Source: Chromera velia
Taxonomy: Eukaryota > Sar > Chromeraceae
Direction: 5' to 3'
DNA: 30,410 nucleotides
Assembly: GCA_018398765.1 (NCBI GenBank)
Contig: JAHBMJ010001149.1
Location: 4,558-34,967, forward strand
Below the pieces are notes generated by a model. It was given only the letters and a program-made list of their open reading frames with translations, had not been told where the DNA came from and did no database searches. Shown in pieces: positions 1-9,401 of the stretch. Positions within the stretch are counted from its first letter, which is position 1. Each line of letters opens with the position of its first letter. The translations under genes were made by a program, and so were the position numbers.

Positions 1-45
1 CCCCCCCCCACCTTTCTCACTCTGAGTGTGTGTTGGTGTGCGCAG

Positions 46-2453
46 ATCTCTTTTCATCTGCCAACACGGTGCAAGGAGGCTCGTCCGTCTCCGGCTTGGA
101 GACGTTGGGGTAACGGGGGAGGTGAAGGGTGAAGTCCAGAAGGTGAGGGGGGTGAGGGGGCGTGAGCGGGAACGAGGGTGGTATTGATAAATAGTAGTGC
201 GGGTACGGTCTCAGGCGTTCAAATGCAGACCAGTCTGCTCCTTCCTTCCTCCTCCCCTTGCAAGAATCACAATACACAGACCCATGCAGTTGCAGGCTAG
301 CTTCTGATTGTCATTGGAACACCTCAAGCAGCTTTTCGTTCTTTCAAACAATCCCGCATGACAATTTCAGTACTGGCCTTACTCTTTCTGGTCGTTTGGT
401 GTCTGACTGACTTTCCTCCTGGCTTATTCTTCACTGCAGTCTCTCTACTTTGTCTATTTCTCTCTTTGTCTGTTGATGTGTCTGGGGCGATGATGCACTT
501 TCTTTCTTTCTTCTTTCAGATAGCCTCTCGTTTCCGCGGGTTCCTCCTGAATTCCCCCAACGACCTGGCCTTCCATCCCGTGGACAACTCTCTGTTCTTC
601 ACAGACCCTCCGTACGGACTGAATCCGAAAAATCCGTATGAGCCCAAAGAGGGGGGAGACAAAATCCCCACAGCAGACGAGAGAATGGAAATGCAGTCGG
701 ATGTCGGGTTTTCCGGTCAGTCAGTCAGTCAGTAAGGCGCTAAGTCATGCAGACAATCAGGCAATCGATCTCGCTGTTGAAAAGCCGTAGCAGCTGTTCA
801 TCGTTTGGACGATTGGCGGCTGGGTGGATCTCTTGGCTGGTCAGCCTTGACGTCGCCTGTATGGTTCTGTGTCGGCGTCCATTCAACCTCCCTTTGATTT
901 GCGGCTGCGTGATCTCTTTCTTCGTCGTTCTGTGGGTGCGTCCGGAGGAGCATAGGTGGGAAGAGGGGGGGAGGACGTTTGGGATCCTCCCGGCCCCACG
1001 ACCCCCCCCCCCCCCNCGGTTATAAGGCTGAGCTTACTTCTCCACAGCGCAGCTTGGATGAAGATCCACAAACGACTTTTGGCCTCTACTACCATTGGAC
1101 CTCTCTGATCTTCATCCGCCACAAATGAATCGTGCAGTTGTCTTCTTCCATTCAGTACCCTTCTTTTCTGCCTGCCTGCAGGTCTCTTCAGGAGGAGCGG
1201 GAGGGGTTTGGAGCTTCTTGACGGAGGTCTGCCTCGGCCGAATGGGGTCGCGTTTGTGCCTCCTGAGGGACAGTGGATGCTAGTTGGCGACTCCACCGCA
1301 GACAGACCAGAGGATCCGGAGGTCCAAGAGGAAATTGAAAAGGGGACAGAAGGGGAGAAAGAGGAACGAGTCCTCACCAACTGGTAAGCCGGAATGAATG
1401 GCCAAGTAGTCTGGTCATGACAGGTTTTGTCTTCAACGGTACGGACGTGCGCAAGGGCATGTTTTTACCAGAAGAGTCCAAAGGGAGTAAAGTCTCTTTT
1501 TGACGTCAACTGTTTGCAGGTGGGTGTATCGTGTCGAGAAGAAGGGCGAGGAGTACACTGTGAGAGGACACCCAAAAGCACTTCTGTCCGAAGAAGAGCT
1601 GCGACACGTCAAGGGTTGGTTTTGAATGCAGAAGGGGGGGGAGATACGGTACCGGAGCAACCATTGCACCAAATAGCGAAGAGGGGAAGAGAATATTGTG
1701 ATGCTGCAATTGGCAGCCATCTTTCTGTCAGGCAATAGAAATTCCCAAAGTGTGTCTTTGCATGCTTAGGTCTTTCCTAACCTTCGGCTTCGTTTTTGAG
1801 GTCCTTGTAGTATATGACGAGCCTTGTATCGTTGAAAAGGAGGAAAGAGGGATTGGGTTCGGATCATCTGAATCCTCTCTGAAAGAAGCTTTGGAGGCAC
1901 CCCCATCTCCTTCTGTCAGCCTCCGCCTGTCTCTCTCACTTACGTGCTGACTGACTGCCTGCCTGCCTGCCTGACTGACTGACTGACTGACTCACTCACT
2001 GACTGACTGACTGAGTGACTGAGTGACCGAGTGAGTGAGTGAGTGAGTGACTGACTGACGCACGCACACATCTGATGCGATCGTGCAGGCCGAGGCCGGT
2101 GTGATGGCCTGTCGATCGCTTCCGATGGTCGGACAGTTTTTGCCACAGGGCCTGGGGGTGTGTACGTTTTGGAAGTGGGGGAGGGGGCAGGGGATACGAA
2201 TGAATCAGATGGTGAGAATGCGGGGGAGAGTCCCCTTGCAGGTCGGATTCTTGGGAGACTAAATGTGGGAGGAGCGACCAGCAACTGCGCCATTGGCGGA
2301 GACGGTTTTTTGTACGTGACTGCAGAGACAGGAGTATGGAGAGTCCCTCTTGCAGAAGGTCTCGCTGCCCCCGCATGGTTTAAATGGGCGAACTTTGATG
2401 AGATTAGTGGGCAAAAGCAGCAGGAGACAAACCAAAAACACGACGAGCTTTAA
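46..2453 (+). CDS. SMP-30/gluconolactonase-like (SGL) protein, 3' part of a spliced gene
   Basis: Exons I can join in phase: 46-142, 520-715, 1182-1383, 1520-1614, 2089-2453 (stop TAA). Every intron is GT..AG and every junction keeps the family pattern. Exon 1 reads LFICQHGARRLVRL, exon 2 LLNSPNDLAFHP and FFTDPPYGL. Joining exons 2 and 3 gives FSGLFRRSGRGLELL followed by LPRPNGVAF, and exon 5 gives CDGLSIASDGRTVFATG and GGVYVLEV. These are the blade motifs of the SMP-30/gluconolactonase beta-propeller family (NSPND, TDPPYGL, LPRPNG, DG.....G.VYVATGPGG), whose members are metal-dependent lactonases or esterases. Exon 1 starts with one base of a split codon, so the N-terminus lies upstream of the window. 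An acidic insert (residues encoded around 1300-1380) and a Gly/Glu-rich insert (around 2170-2235) are unusual for the family. The substrate cannot be inferred. Confidence 0.85.
716..1181 (+). other. Intron 2 of the SMP-30-like gene with poly-C run and N
   Basis: Donor GTCAGT at 716 and acceptor CTGCAG ending at 1181. The intron holds a 14-base C run (1002-1015) followed by an undetermined base at 1016, so the length here is not reliable. Skipping this segment restores the reading frame and the FSG(L/V)(F/Y)R family motif across the junction. Confidence 0.7.
1946..2060 (+). repeat. Degenerate tetranucleotide tract (CTGA/CTGC/GAGT)n
   Basis: About 115 bases of CTGA units that drift to CTGC, CTCA and GAGT variants, lying in intron 4 of the SMP-30-like gene and ending about 28 bases before the acceptor at 2088. 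It is a simple-sequence repeat with interruptions. Confidence 0.9.
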
Positions 2454-2969
2454 AATGTTAATCAAAGATGTACCGTTTTGAACATTCATTATCTTTGAAC
2501 ATCTAACAATAAGTTTTATCTTAAAACATATAAAATTATGTAAATTCTTCTCTATACGAATCTCTAAACTATAGTAGTAAAAAACCTTCTGTGAAATACT
2601 TTGAATTTTGAAACTAGTTTTGAAATTGGATTTAATAGGATTTAATCTAGGATTCAATTTCAACTATTATTTAAGATCAAAGTGGAGATCAAAATTCGAT
2701 TTTATAGAACGATAGAAATCATTTTTTATTTATTTATTTAGGAATTTACTCACTCTAACAGTTATGGACCAATTTAATATGGTCTCACAACGCCAGCCAT
2801 ACATCATATTTTTAGTTATATTCTCAAATATTTTAAAATATTGAAAATAATTTCATTCAAGTTTATTGAAGTACTAAAAGACTATTAATAAAATCCCTGA
2901 AGAAAAACAAAAACGATACAATCAATCGCTTGCAGTCGTTCTCTCTTTCAATCATTGAAAATTGAAAAG
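2454..2969. other. AT-rich intergenic DNA, no gene seen
   Basis: Sharp drop in GC immediately after the SMP-30-like stop codon. It contains poly-A/T-rich sequence with a TTTATTTATTTA run near 2730. I see no supported open reading frame. The 3' UTR and polyadenylation site of the upstream gene probably lie here. Confidence 0.6.
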
Positions 2970-3272
2970 CTGTGAAGTCTGATTGATGCTGTCCCGGCAA
3001 ACGCGTCAACAACGGTCAAGTCCTTCCTGTTTGACCTGCTTTTGGCTCCAATGGTTCGATCAATCTGGTTTTTCTCATTGGTTCAAAGAGGGCATCGGGA
3101 ATGAAAGGACTTCGATCCTAGGTATGAGAGGTTAGCTTACAACGCTCGATCTGCACGTAGCAGCCTGCAGGTTTTGAGGTATCTACCTCTAGAGCGCCCT
3201 CTCAATGGTATAAGTCGAGGCCTGGCAGTGGACTACGGGGTGATCCAAAACATAAATCCTATCCTATCCTAC
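2970..3272 (+). mobile_element. 5'-truncated LINE-like retrotransposon tail (copy A)
   Basis: The segment ends in AACATAAATCCTATCCTATCC, an ATCCT-repeat tail typical of some non-LTR elements that lack poly-A. The same end occurs in the opposite orientation at 11051-11130, sharing CTGGCAGTGGAC, then CGGGG, then AACATAAA and the ATCCT repeats. In the + strand just inside the truncated 5' side, one frame reads SLIDAVPANASTTVKSF, resembling the W.SLP..V..A.SV..FK..L motif near the C-terminus of LINE reverse transcriptases, preceded by a TGA where the Trp is expected. The tail match is seen directly; the RT reading is inference from a short motif. Confidence 0.5.
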
Positions 3273-3617
3273 AAAGGTTTTTAAAACTAGTTTTACTGTT
3301 CGTAGAGGTGACTTCTGGTATAGAACATACATCAATCCTGTAGTGTTACACAAAGTTAAATGTGTACCAATTACCCCTGACCCCCCTTTGTTATACATAA
3401 AAGTGTGTAACAGTTAGTGTGCAAAAATTCTAGATACCTCTGCTCTTCTCCCGTCTTTGTTCTTTTTTTCTCTGCCGTCAGTGCTCAAAAATTCTCCCTG
3501 CCGCGTTGCTGACGACAGTTATAGCTAGCATTGCTTGAAAAATAGTATCCTCAAACCGTTCTGAAGAAGAAAAAGAAGACGAAGATGAAACCTCTAGTGA
3601 AACCTAGGATTAATACA

Positions 3618-3760
3618 CACGAAAGTGTGTAATAATGCATTCTTAAAAGTGATGGTTTAAATTAAGGCACACTAATTTAATTTTAAAAGTGTGTACTAAA
3701 TGTATTCCTAAAAGTGATAGTTTGAATTAATGCACACTAAAGTATGTATTAATTCATTCA
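3618..3760. repeat. Imperfect tandem repeat, period about 65 bases
   Basis: TCTTAAAAGTGATGGTTT at 3641 recurs as TCCTAAAAGTGATAGTTT at 3706, and both are followed by AATTAA(G/T)GCACACTAA. GTGTGTAATAA/GTGTGTACTAA blocks alternate with them. About two copies, in AT-rich non-coding DNA. Confidence 0.7.
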
Positions 3761-3838
3761 TCAAAATTCTATTAAAATGTGTAACAAAACAATGTGTAAC
3801 AAAATATTTTGAAAAAAATGATTATGTAACCCTACAGG

Positions 3839-4249
3839 ATTGGTGTAATAGAACAGCGACAGTCTACGCCTGGATTCAATGTATATCATTCATTCACATT
3901 CATTCATTCATATATTATATTTTAGACAAAACGCTAATATAATATAATGTAATATAATCTAATGTAAACTTGATATCATATGGGAGCTAATATGGGAGGA
4001 TGAAGATTGGGATAAGATTAGGTTGAAGGAAATGAGTCAGAGAATGATGATCCAGCCTGTAAAATCTGATGATGACGCGTCTCTTTAGTTGATGAGGCAG
4101 TTTAAGGCGGTTTTTAAAAATGATTCAGTAAAAATTTATATAGATATTATATCATATTATATTGTTATATCAGGGAAACCCTAAAGATATATATATATGT
4201 ATATATTGAATCCAGGCCTAGGCAACAGTGCTCTACCTAGGGCACCAAT
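3839..4249. mobile_element. Inverted-repeat (MITE-like) element of about 410 bp
   Basis: The left end ATTGGTGTAATAGAAC...CGCCTGGATTCAATGTATA is matched in reverse complement by the right end TATATTGAATCCAGGC...GGGCACCAAT. Arms are about 45-50 bases with several mismatches and a small indel; the inner TTGAATCCAGGC block is the best conserved. The interior is AT-rich and non-coding. I could not identify a clear target-site duplication, so the transposon superfamily is unassigned. Confidence 0.6.
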
Positions 4250-4305
4250 TAAATCACTATCACTATCCGAGTCACAGTTTCAATGTTTCAAAACAAATAC
4301 GTCTA

Positions 4306-4546
4306 AGCAGGTATCAAATACGATTTCGATACCAGGGTGATGAACCCACACACCGCCTCGAGGGAGAAGGTGACCTGGACTCAAGCCCTCAAAGCAGCAG
4401 TAGAAGAAAAGAAGAGGAAACATGGGCAGGCAAGCGCGGACAGAGGGTGCAACTTCACCCCACTCGTGAGTGCGGTCGACGGGACGATGGAGGGGGACGC
4501 ACAGATGTTTTTGAAGAGGGTGGCAGAGCGATTGAGTGAGAAATAG
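4306..4546 (+). pseudogene. Reverse-transcriptase C-terminal relic (LINE-like)
   Basis: An open stretch that reads [18 protein letters not shown] and then [12 protein letters not shown] before a TAG. This resembles the short conserved tail (F.P....DG..G.....L..LA..L) found after the reverse-transcriptase domain in many non-LTR elements. An in-frame TAA lies upstream near 4300, and no RT catalytic motifs are present, so it is only a fragment. It lies next to the inverted-repeat element and in a repeat-rich zone. It could alternatively be a short exon of unknown function. Confidence 0.35.
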
Positions 4547-4559
4547 GGGCAACACGTGA

Positions 4560-5140
4560 GCAAGACGTGTGGCCGGATCTGAGTCCGACTGCAGATATGA
4601 CGGGGCTGGGCTCTAAGCCTTGAGATCAGGCCCTCACTTATCCTCACTTACCCTTGCTTAGAGGAAAAATGCAAATTAAAAAAAACTTTCTTTTGTTTCA
4701 TTCTTTCTTCTTTTTCTTTTTCATGAAAATGCACCATTTGTGGTTGCTTTCTTCATGAGTTTGCTCCAAAGGGGAATCATGTAGTTTGAAGGTTTGATGG
4801 ACCGTATAGGGACAGAACTGGACTACAGTGCAGCATGCAACCGGCGCCAAACATATTTAAACATTGGACAGGTGAAAAACGTTGCTTAAATTGAGAAAAG
4901 AAACCCAGAAAGAGACTGAAGTCATGAGACAGTCAGAGACATATAGTCTTTAATTGTCATATTTTTTATTTTTGCTTTTTATTGCCTTTTCACTGATATT
5001 TCTAGTAACATTTTAAGTTGTTTCGCATAGTAAAAATCAATGCAGCAAATCCATATCATAAAAAGCTTTTAGGCCTTGATTGAAGCGCCTTTTAGCCGTT
5101 AGAAACACTAGAAATCAACCCTAGAAACCTAGCTTTTATA
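4560..5140. other. Intergenic DNA, no gene seen
   Basis: AT-rich sequence with T-rich blocks around 4690-4720 and 4965-4985. No open frame with plausible composition and no recognisable repeat ends. Confidence 0.5.
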
Positions 5141-5148
5141 GGGTAAAC

Positions 5149-5224
5149 GGTGCACCTTATTTTGCACCTGTTTTGCACCTGATTTAAGGTGCAAACTTGT
5201 TTTTGCACCAGCACCTCATGCACC
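5149..5224. repeat. Cluster of TGCACC/GGTGCA motifs
   Basis: TGCACC occurs at 5151, 5163, 5174, 5205 and 5219, and its complement GGTGCA at 5149 (overlapping) and 5188, within 76 bases. Spacing is irregular, so this is not a clean tandem array. Confidence 0.7.
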
Positions 5225-5602
5225 TTTTCTCAGCCTTAGATTGCCCACCTAAAAGCGGCAAGCGCGTGTATTCGGGGGACCAGAGGAGTGTAGAGGGAGG
5301 GCTGGGAGGAAGGAGGAGTAAGCAGTGTGCTGGTCATGACTGAGGGGTAGGAAGTACTTCGCAAATGCCGAAGAAGGCAGTCGAAATCTACACACACTGT
5401 CGGATGGAGAAGCATCAAGTATGAGGTCGCATGAGAGAGAGAGCTAGCAGCGAGAGCAGTAACCAGGACAGAAGGAAGAGACGAAAGACGTATAGGCCAG
5501 ACGCTAGGAACAAACTTTAAGTCAATGCCCCCCCAAATATGATCAAATTAAATATATATGGTTTATGTCAACTTAATGAAATTACTAGCTAGATTATAAT
5601 AG

Positions 5603-6634
5603 TCAAATTATAATACCATCTGGTAGTATGTGTTGATCTGTCTTTCGGACTGCGTGTCTTTCTCTCTCCTCTTCTGAGAGTGTCTCTGGGGGGGGGCTGG
5701 AACTCAACCGCCCCCTGATGTAGGCGTCTATGTCCTTCCATCGTCTTCGAGTGCTGTCCACAACGGACAGGTCGCTTTTGCCGATGAAGTAGGTGAAGGC
5801 AGGGCGCTGAGTCCTGTCTTGCACTTGGAAGCCGAGATCTCTCGCGACTGTCCAGAGCCGTGTGTCAAAAAACAAGGCACAGTCCTGCCTTCTGCCGAGA
5901 TCAAACTGCGGGTGGGAGGGGTGGAACATGAATATCGCACTGAGAAAGGGTGCGGAAAAGTCACGCAATCGGTTTGTCCGACACACGTCCACAAATGCTT
6001 CTCGCATGCGGAGGCAGAAGTCTTGCTGTGGACTGTGCTGTAGTTTGTAGCTCGGGGTGATGTTTGCGATCTCCCTGAACTCCTCAGGAAGCTTTCGAAG
6101 CACGAGCGCAATCAGCCATGCCCAATTGACAACTGGCCACGCTCCAAATGAATCTTGCCACTCCATAACGGCAACTTGGACGTCAGGGTCTGTCGGGGGT
6201 GTCCACGCCTTCCTCTTCGAGAGCGAAAAACCAACACCCATCGACCCATCCCTCTCCTTTACAAACCGAAGAATGGATAGGTTGAGTGTGTAGTCTTCCT
6301 CTACCTGCAAATCTTGTGGATCCAAAACGGTGGTACGCACAAGTGCCTTCAGGACCTCGCGAGGAGGGTCCGCAGACACCGACAGTCGTCGAGAAGAAGG
6401 ACGACGCGACTCGGATTCGAGCCATTCCATTTCACCCTCAAATCCATTTTCGATTGTAGCTTCTTCGGGGTCACTTGGGGATGGAGCCTGTCCGGCGGCC
6501 TGCTGCTCTCGAAGAAACCGAAGCCCTTTCTTCATCTCTTCGAGAGCTGCTTTGGCTTCACGCTGCTCATCGCAGTCGCACTCTGAATCGCGCTCTGTTG
6601 ACGGTTCAGGGGACTCTTTCTTTTGGTTCTCCAT
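5603..6634 (-). CDS. Hypothetical intronless 343-aa protein
   Basis: Single open frame ATG to TAA with sensible composition throughout. I do not recognise the family. Residues 1-80 are charged and low-complexity (acidic with Ser/Arg, a short predicted helix around EEMKKGLRFLREQQ). Residues ~90-300 look globular, with many aromatic and hydrophobic positions, for example WPVVNWAWLIALVLRKL, which could be a buried helix or a weak membrane segment, and FTYFIGKSDLSVVDSTRRRW. The tail is Ser/Pro- and Glu/Arg-rich. No zinc or catalytic motif is evident. The gene starts about 840 bases from the divergent RING-CH gene, so the two may share a promoter region. A retrotransposon gag-like or domesticated origin is possible given the lack of introns, but nothing proves it. 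Confidence 0.65.
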   Translation of the reverse strand: MENQKKESPEPSTERDSECDCDEQREAKAALEEMKKGLRFLREQQAAGQAPSPSDPEEATIENGFEGEMEWLESESRRPSSRRLSVSADPPREVLKALVRTTVLDPQDLQVEEDYTLNLSILRFVKERDGSMGVGFSLSKRKAWTPPTDPDVQVAVMEWQDSFGAWPVVNWAWLIALVLRKLPEEFREIANITPSYKLQHSPQQDFCLRMREAFVDVCRTNRLRDFSAPFLSAIFMFHPSHPQFDLGRRQDCALFFDTRLWTVARDLGFQVQDRTQRPAFTYFIGKSDLSVVDSTRRRWKDIDAYIRGRLSSSPPPETLSEEERERHAVRKTDQHILPDGIII

Positions 6635-7477
6635 AATTCTGTACAGAAGATACGTCGGTCAACTTCGGTCGAGGATGAATCGAAAAATTGGGAACTACCG
6701 ATTACAAATTGCGACCCCCCTAAGAAGCAGATAGACAAATGAACCTGTATGAACGAGCGGATTAAGGACGTTTTGCCTTCAACCGGTCCAAGCGGTCAGA
6801 GCCCTTGAGACTGCGGAAGAGAGTTGCAAGTACGACTTTTCTACATTTCGTCCGGTCACTCATGGATGCTCGTGTACGAAGTGAAGAGATGATGGGCTTC
6901 AGCTGGTAAGCTGGTGGAGATCTTCGGAGTCTGACAGCGCTCGGTGACGCTAGCTGTCAAGGAGATGTCAAGGAGAGCGCTGTCAAGGAGACGCCGAGAC
7001 GGTGCAAGGAAGACCATGCAACCAAAAATCCGAAAAACTTGGGGATTTCGACAGCACAGAGAATCACAGCCGCGTTAATTTTTCGCTTTTCGGGCAACTC
7101 GCGCACTCATCCAGTAGATCTTCATGAAGCGGCCACCGGCCCCAAGAATTTGACGTCGGAGTCAGACATTGTTGTCAGACGACTCGAAGACGTTTGCACA
7201 TGTTTGCACGGCAGAGTGTAACGGTCTCACTGAACACGTCGATCGACTTGTTTGGCTCGGCTCAGAAATGGACATGCAGAATTCAGTTGAGCAATCAAGG
7301 CTCAGCTAAGCAAGAGGTCGTCCAGAGACGGCTTCAGTGTCGTAGTCTGTGCTGCTCTCTGTTTTTTCTTCCGTGAGCGATCCTGTTCTTTCCACGAATG
7401 GTTTGAGAGAGTCATCTCTGAGACCAGCTAGATTGCAGACAGTTTAGCTAAAAAGAACGGCAAAAGAATTCCATCCA
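6635..7477. promoter_or_regulatory. Shared upstream region of two divergent genes
   Basis: About 840 bases without a supported gene between two head-to-head start codons. It presumably carries both 5' UTRs and promoters (inference). It includes three exact copies of an 11-base direct repeat. No TATA box or initiator could be assigned with confidence. Confidence 0.45.
6955..6991 (+). repeat. Three copies of TGTCAAGGAGA
   Basis: Exact copies at 6955-6965, 6966-6976 and 6981-6991; the third follows a four-base spacer. They lie between the divergent starts of the orphan gene and the RING-CH gene, so a protein-binding role is possible but unproven. Confidence 0.8.
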
Positions 7478-9295
7478 ATGGAGGTTGACAGTGAAAGTCG
7501 CGAAGCCACTGAAATTGTCCCCCCCTCCGGCAGTGCTCGACCTCCCGATTCAAAAGAGACCATGGAGGACACTGGCACCAACGTCTTGGGGTCTTCAGCA
7601 ACCACCACGGCCAACACGACCGTGCCAGCCGCTCCCCTCAGTGGCTCGGCGGTCTCCACGCTCCCTGTTGGGGGCGCCCCTTCCGAGACAGAGACGGACG
7701 GAGAAAAGGAAAAGAACCCTACGGACCCACAGCAGCAGCCCTCCTCCTCTGTGCCCAATCAGTCGGGTCCCATGCATATGGACGAGGCAGAGGAAGACGA
7801 CATGTGTCGTTACTGTTTTGAGGGTAGGGAGGACGGGCCACTCCTGTCTCCTTGCAACTGTGCGGGAGGTCAAAAGTGGGTTCATCTTCACTGTCTTCGT
7901 CAATGGCAGCGTAGAGTCCTTGTGAGTCAGCCCACTCACCCAGCTTTCTACGAAGATGACATCCGACACCAGAAGTGCAATGTGTGTGGATCCCAGTTCA
8001 CATGCCCCCCCCCAACCCGTCAAGAGTTGATGCTTTCGTTCACAGGTCCTGAGCTAGCATCTCTCCTCGATCCCACCACCATCATCGCATCCCACGAAGT
8101 CTTCTCTGCCGAACTCGAGAGACAAATCGAAAGCGCCCCTTTGCCGATTCGATTTTTCAGTCAGAGCCACCGACACTGGATCAGAGGTGTCTATCTGATC
8201 ACCTCCGTGACTCCCGACGGAGAACCCATTCCCCTCAAAATCAACGAGCGGGACCATCTGCTCTCATTCATCTCGAGAATAGACGCAGACACGCTGACGA
8301 TCAAATACAGAGACAAAAGTCTCCGTCTGGTGACCAAAGGCGCTCTAGAGGGTGTGGACCCCTCCCGCGTTCTCTCCGTTCTCCCCCGCGTCTCCCTCCC
8401 TGCCCGACTTGTCCTCGAGCCTGTGGACCCCCCCAACTGCGGGGACGATGGCATAGCAGCAGTCAACCTCACACGCCCCATTCCAGACCCCATCGACAGC
8501 CACCGAATCGAGCAGGCATACGCCCGTGTGTGCAAGAAGTACCCCCATGCCCGGAACGTCAAACTGGAGCACTACATCGGGGGTCCGTGCGACAAGGACG
8601 AACCCGTCCAGTGTGTTGTCCCCGGGGGGGGTCCAAACAGCCCTGGATGGACCACCACGTCTTACATAGAGGAGGCAATTGTCGTTGCACACTCCCGTGC
8701 CTGTCGCAGATACGCGACTCAAGGGGACTTCGGAGGGGGGCAATCTGTCCGTCTGAAGGGCCTGAAGAGTGCCGCCAGTTTGAACGGGCAGAGTGGGATT
8801 CTCCTTAGATTTCAGGGGAACACGGGAAGGTGGGAAGTCAGGCTACCTGATGGGGACGGGAAGGCGGTGAAACCCGACAACCTAGAGCCTGTCTACCCAG
8901 ATGATGGCCAGTGGCAGGGGCTTGTTCTTGTCTTCTGGGGGGATGCCAGGTGGTCTAGAGTGCAGCTTTTAGGAGAGATTGCACGGGGGCACTGGGGACT
9001 GTGTCGCAGCACAGTCGCCGAGCTAATAGCTCGCCCCCCCGACAGGCTGCAGGGATTGCAGGGTCGTCTCGCGTTTGCGCCTGTGACAGAGATGACGGAG
9101 GAGTTCATGAAGAAGCAGATGGAGATGGCCAGAGCGGTTCATCTCAGGGATGAGCCTCAAGAGGGGGGGGAGGGGGAGGACGAGGAAGATGCCGAGGAGC
9201 TCGGGTGGATTGCCGAAATGGCCGTTCCTGATGATGAACCTGCCCCTCCGGAAGGTGGACATGCGGGGGGAGGGGGGGAGGCCCGCCCGACGTAA
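7478..9295 (+). CDS. RING-CH (MARCH-like) zinc-finger protein with SH3-like domain
   Basis: A 605-aa single-exon frame, ATG to TAA. Residues 1-105 are a Ser/Thr/Pro- and Glu-rich disordered leader. Residues 110-170 form a RING-CH (C4HC3) finger: Cys110, Cys113, Cys126, Cys128, His136, Cys139, Cys167, Cys170, with Trp143 in the LRQW context. RING-CH fingers act as E3 ubiquitin ligases recruiting E2 enzymes. A conserved-looking block follows (residues ~180-300, LLDPTTIIASHEVF and HWIRGVYLI). Residues ~426-472 (GLKSAASLNGQSGILLRF, GRWEVRLPDG, VKPDNLEPV) resemble an SH3-like barrel. The tail is acidic then Gly-rich. Typical membrane-bound MARCH ligases have two transmembrane helices after the finger; I see none, so this is probably a soluble protein. 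Function as an E3 is inferred from the finger only. Confidence 0.85.
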   Translation: MEVDSESREATEIVPPSGSARPPDSKETMEDTGTNVLGSSATTTANTTVPAAPLSGSAVSTLPVGGAPSETETDGEKEKNPTDPQQQPSSSVPNQSGPMHMDEAEEDDMCRYCFEGREDGPLLSPCNCAGGQKWVHLHCLRQWQRRVLVSQPTHPAFYEDDIRHQKCNVCGSQFTCPPPTRQELMLSFTGPELASLLDPTTIIASHEVFSAELERQIESAPLPIRFFSQSHRHWIRGVYLITSVTPDGEPIPLKINERDHLLSFISRIDADTLTIKYRDKSLRLVTKGALEGVDPSRVLSVLPRVSLPARLVLEPVDPPNCGDDGIAAVNLTRPIPDPIDSHRIEQAYARVCKKYPHARNVKLEHYIGGPCDKDEPVQCVVPGGGPNSPGWTTTSYIEEAIVVAHSRACRRYATQGDFGGGQSVRLKGLKSAASLNGQSGILLRFQGNTGRWEVRLPDGDGKAVKPDNLEPVYPDDGQWQGLVLVFWGDARWSRVQLLGEIARGHWGLCRSTVAELIARPPDRLQGLQGRLAFAPVTEMTEEFMKKQMEMARAVHLRDEPQEGGEGEDEEDAEELGWIAEMAVPDDEPAPPEGGHAGGGGEARPT

Positions 9296-9351
9296 AGAGT
9301 ACGGGGGGGCGGACGAAACGCTCCGCAAACTTCGGTGAGCTCAAGAGTGCA

Positions 9352-9354
<3 letters not shown>

Positions 9355-9384
<30 letters not shown>

Positions 9385-9401
9385 ATGTGTGCATGTGTGT
9401 G
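9355..9401 (+). repeat. (GT)n microsatellite
   Basis: Uninterrupted GT units followed by GCATGTGTGCATGTGTGTG, about 60 bases downstream of the RING-CH stop codon, probably in its 3' UTR. Confidence 0.95.

Noticed and set aside
1049-1140. Candidate extra exon of the SMP-30-like gene (AAWMKIHKRLLAS reading)
   Set aside because: Skipping it joins exons 715 and 1182 in phase and gives the family motif; including it brings a stop or breaks the motif.
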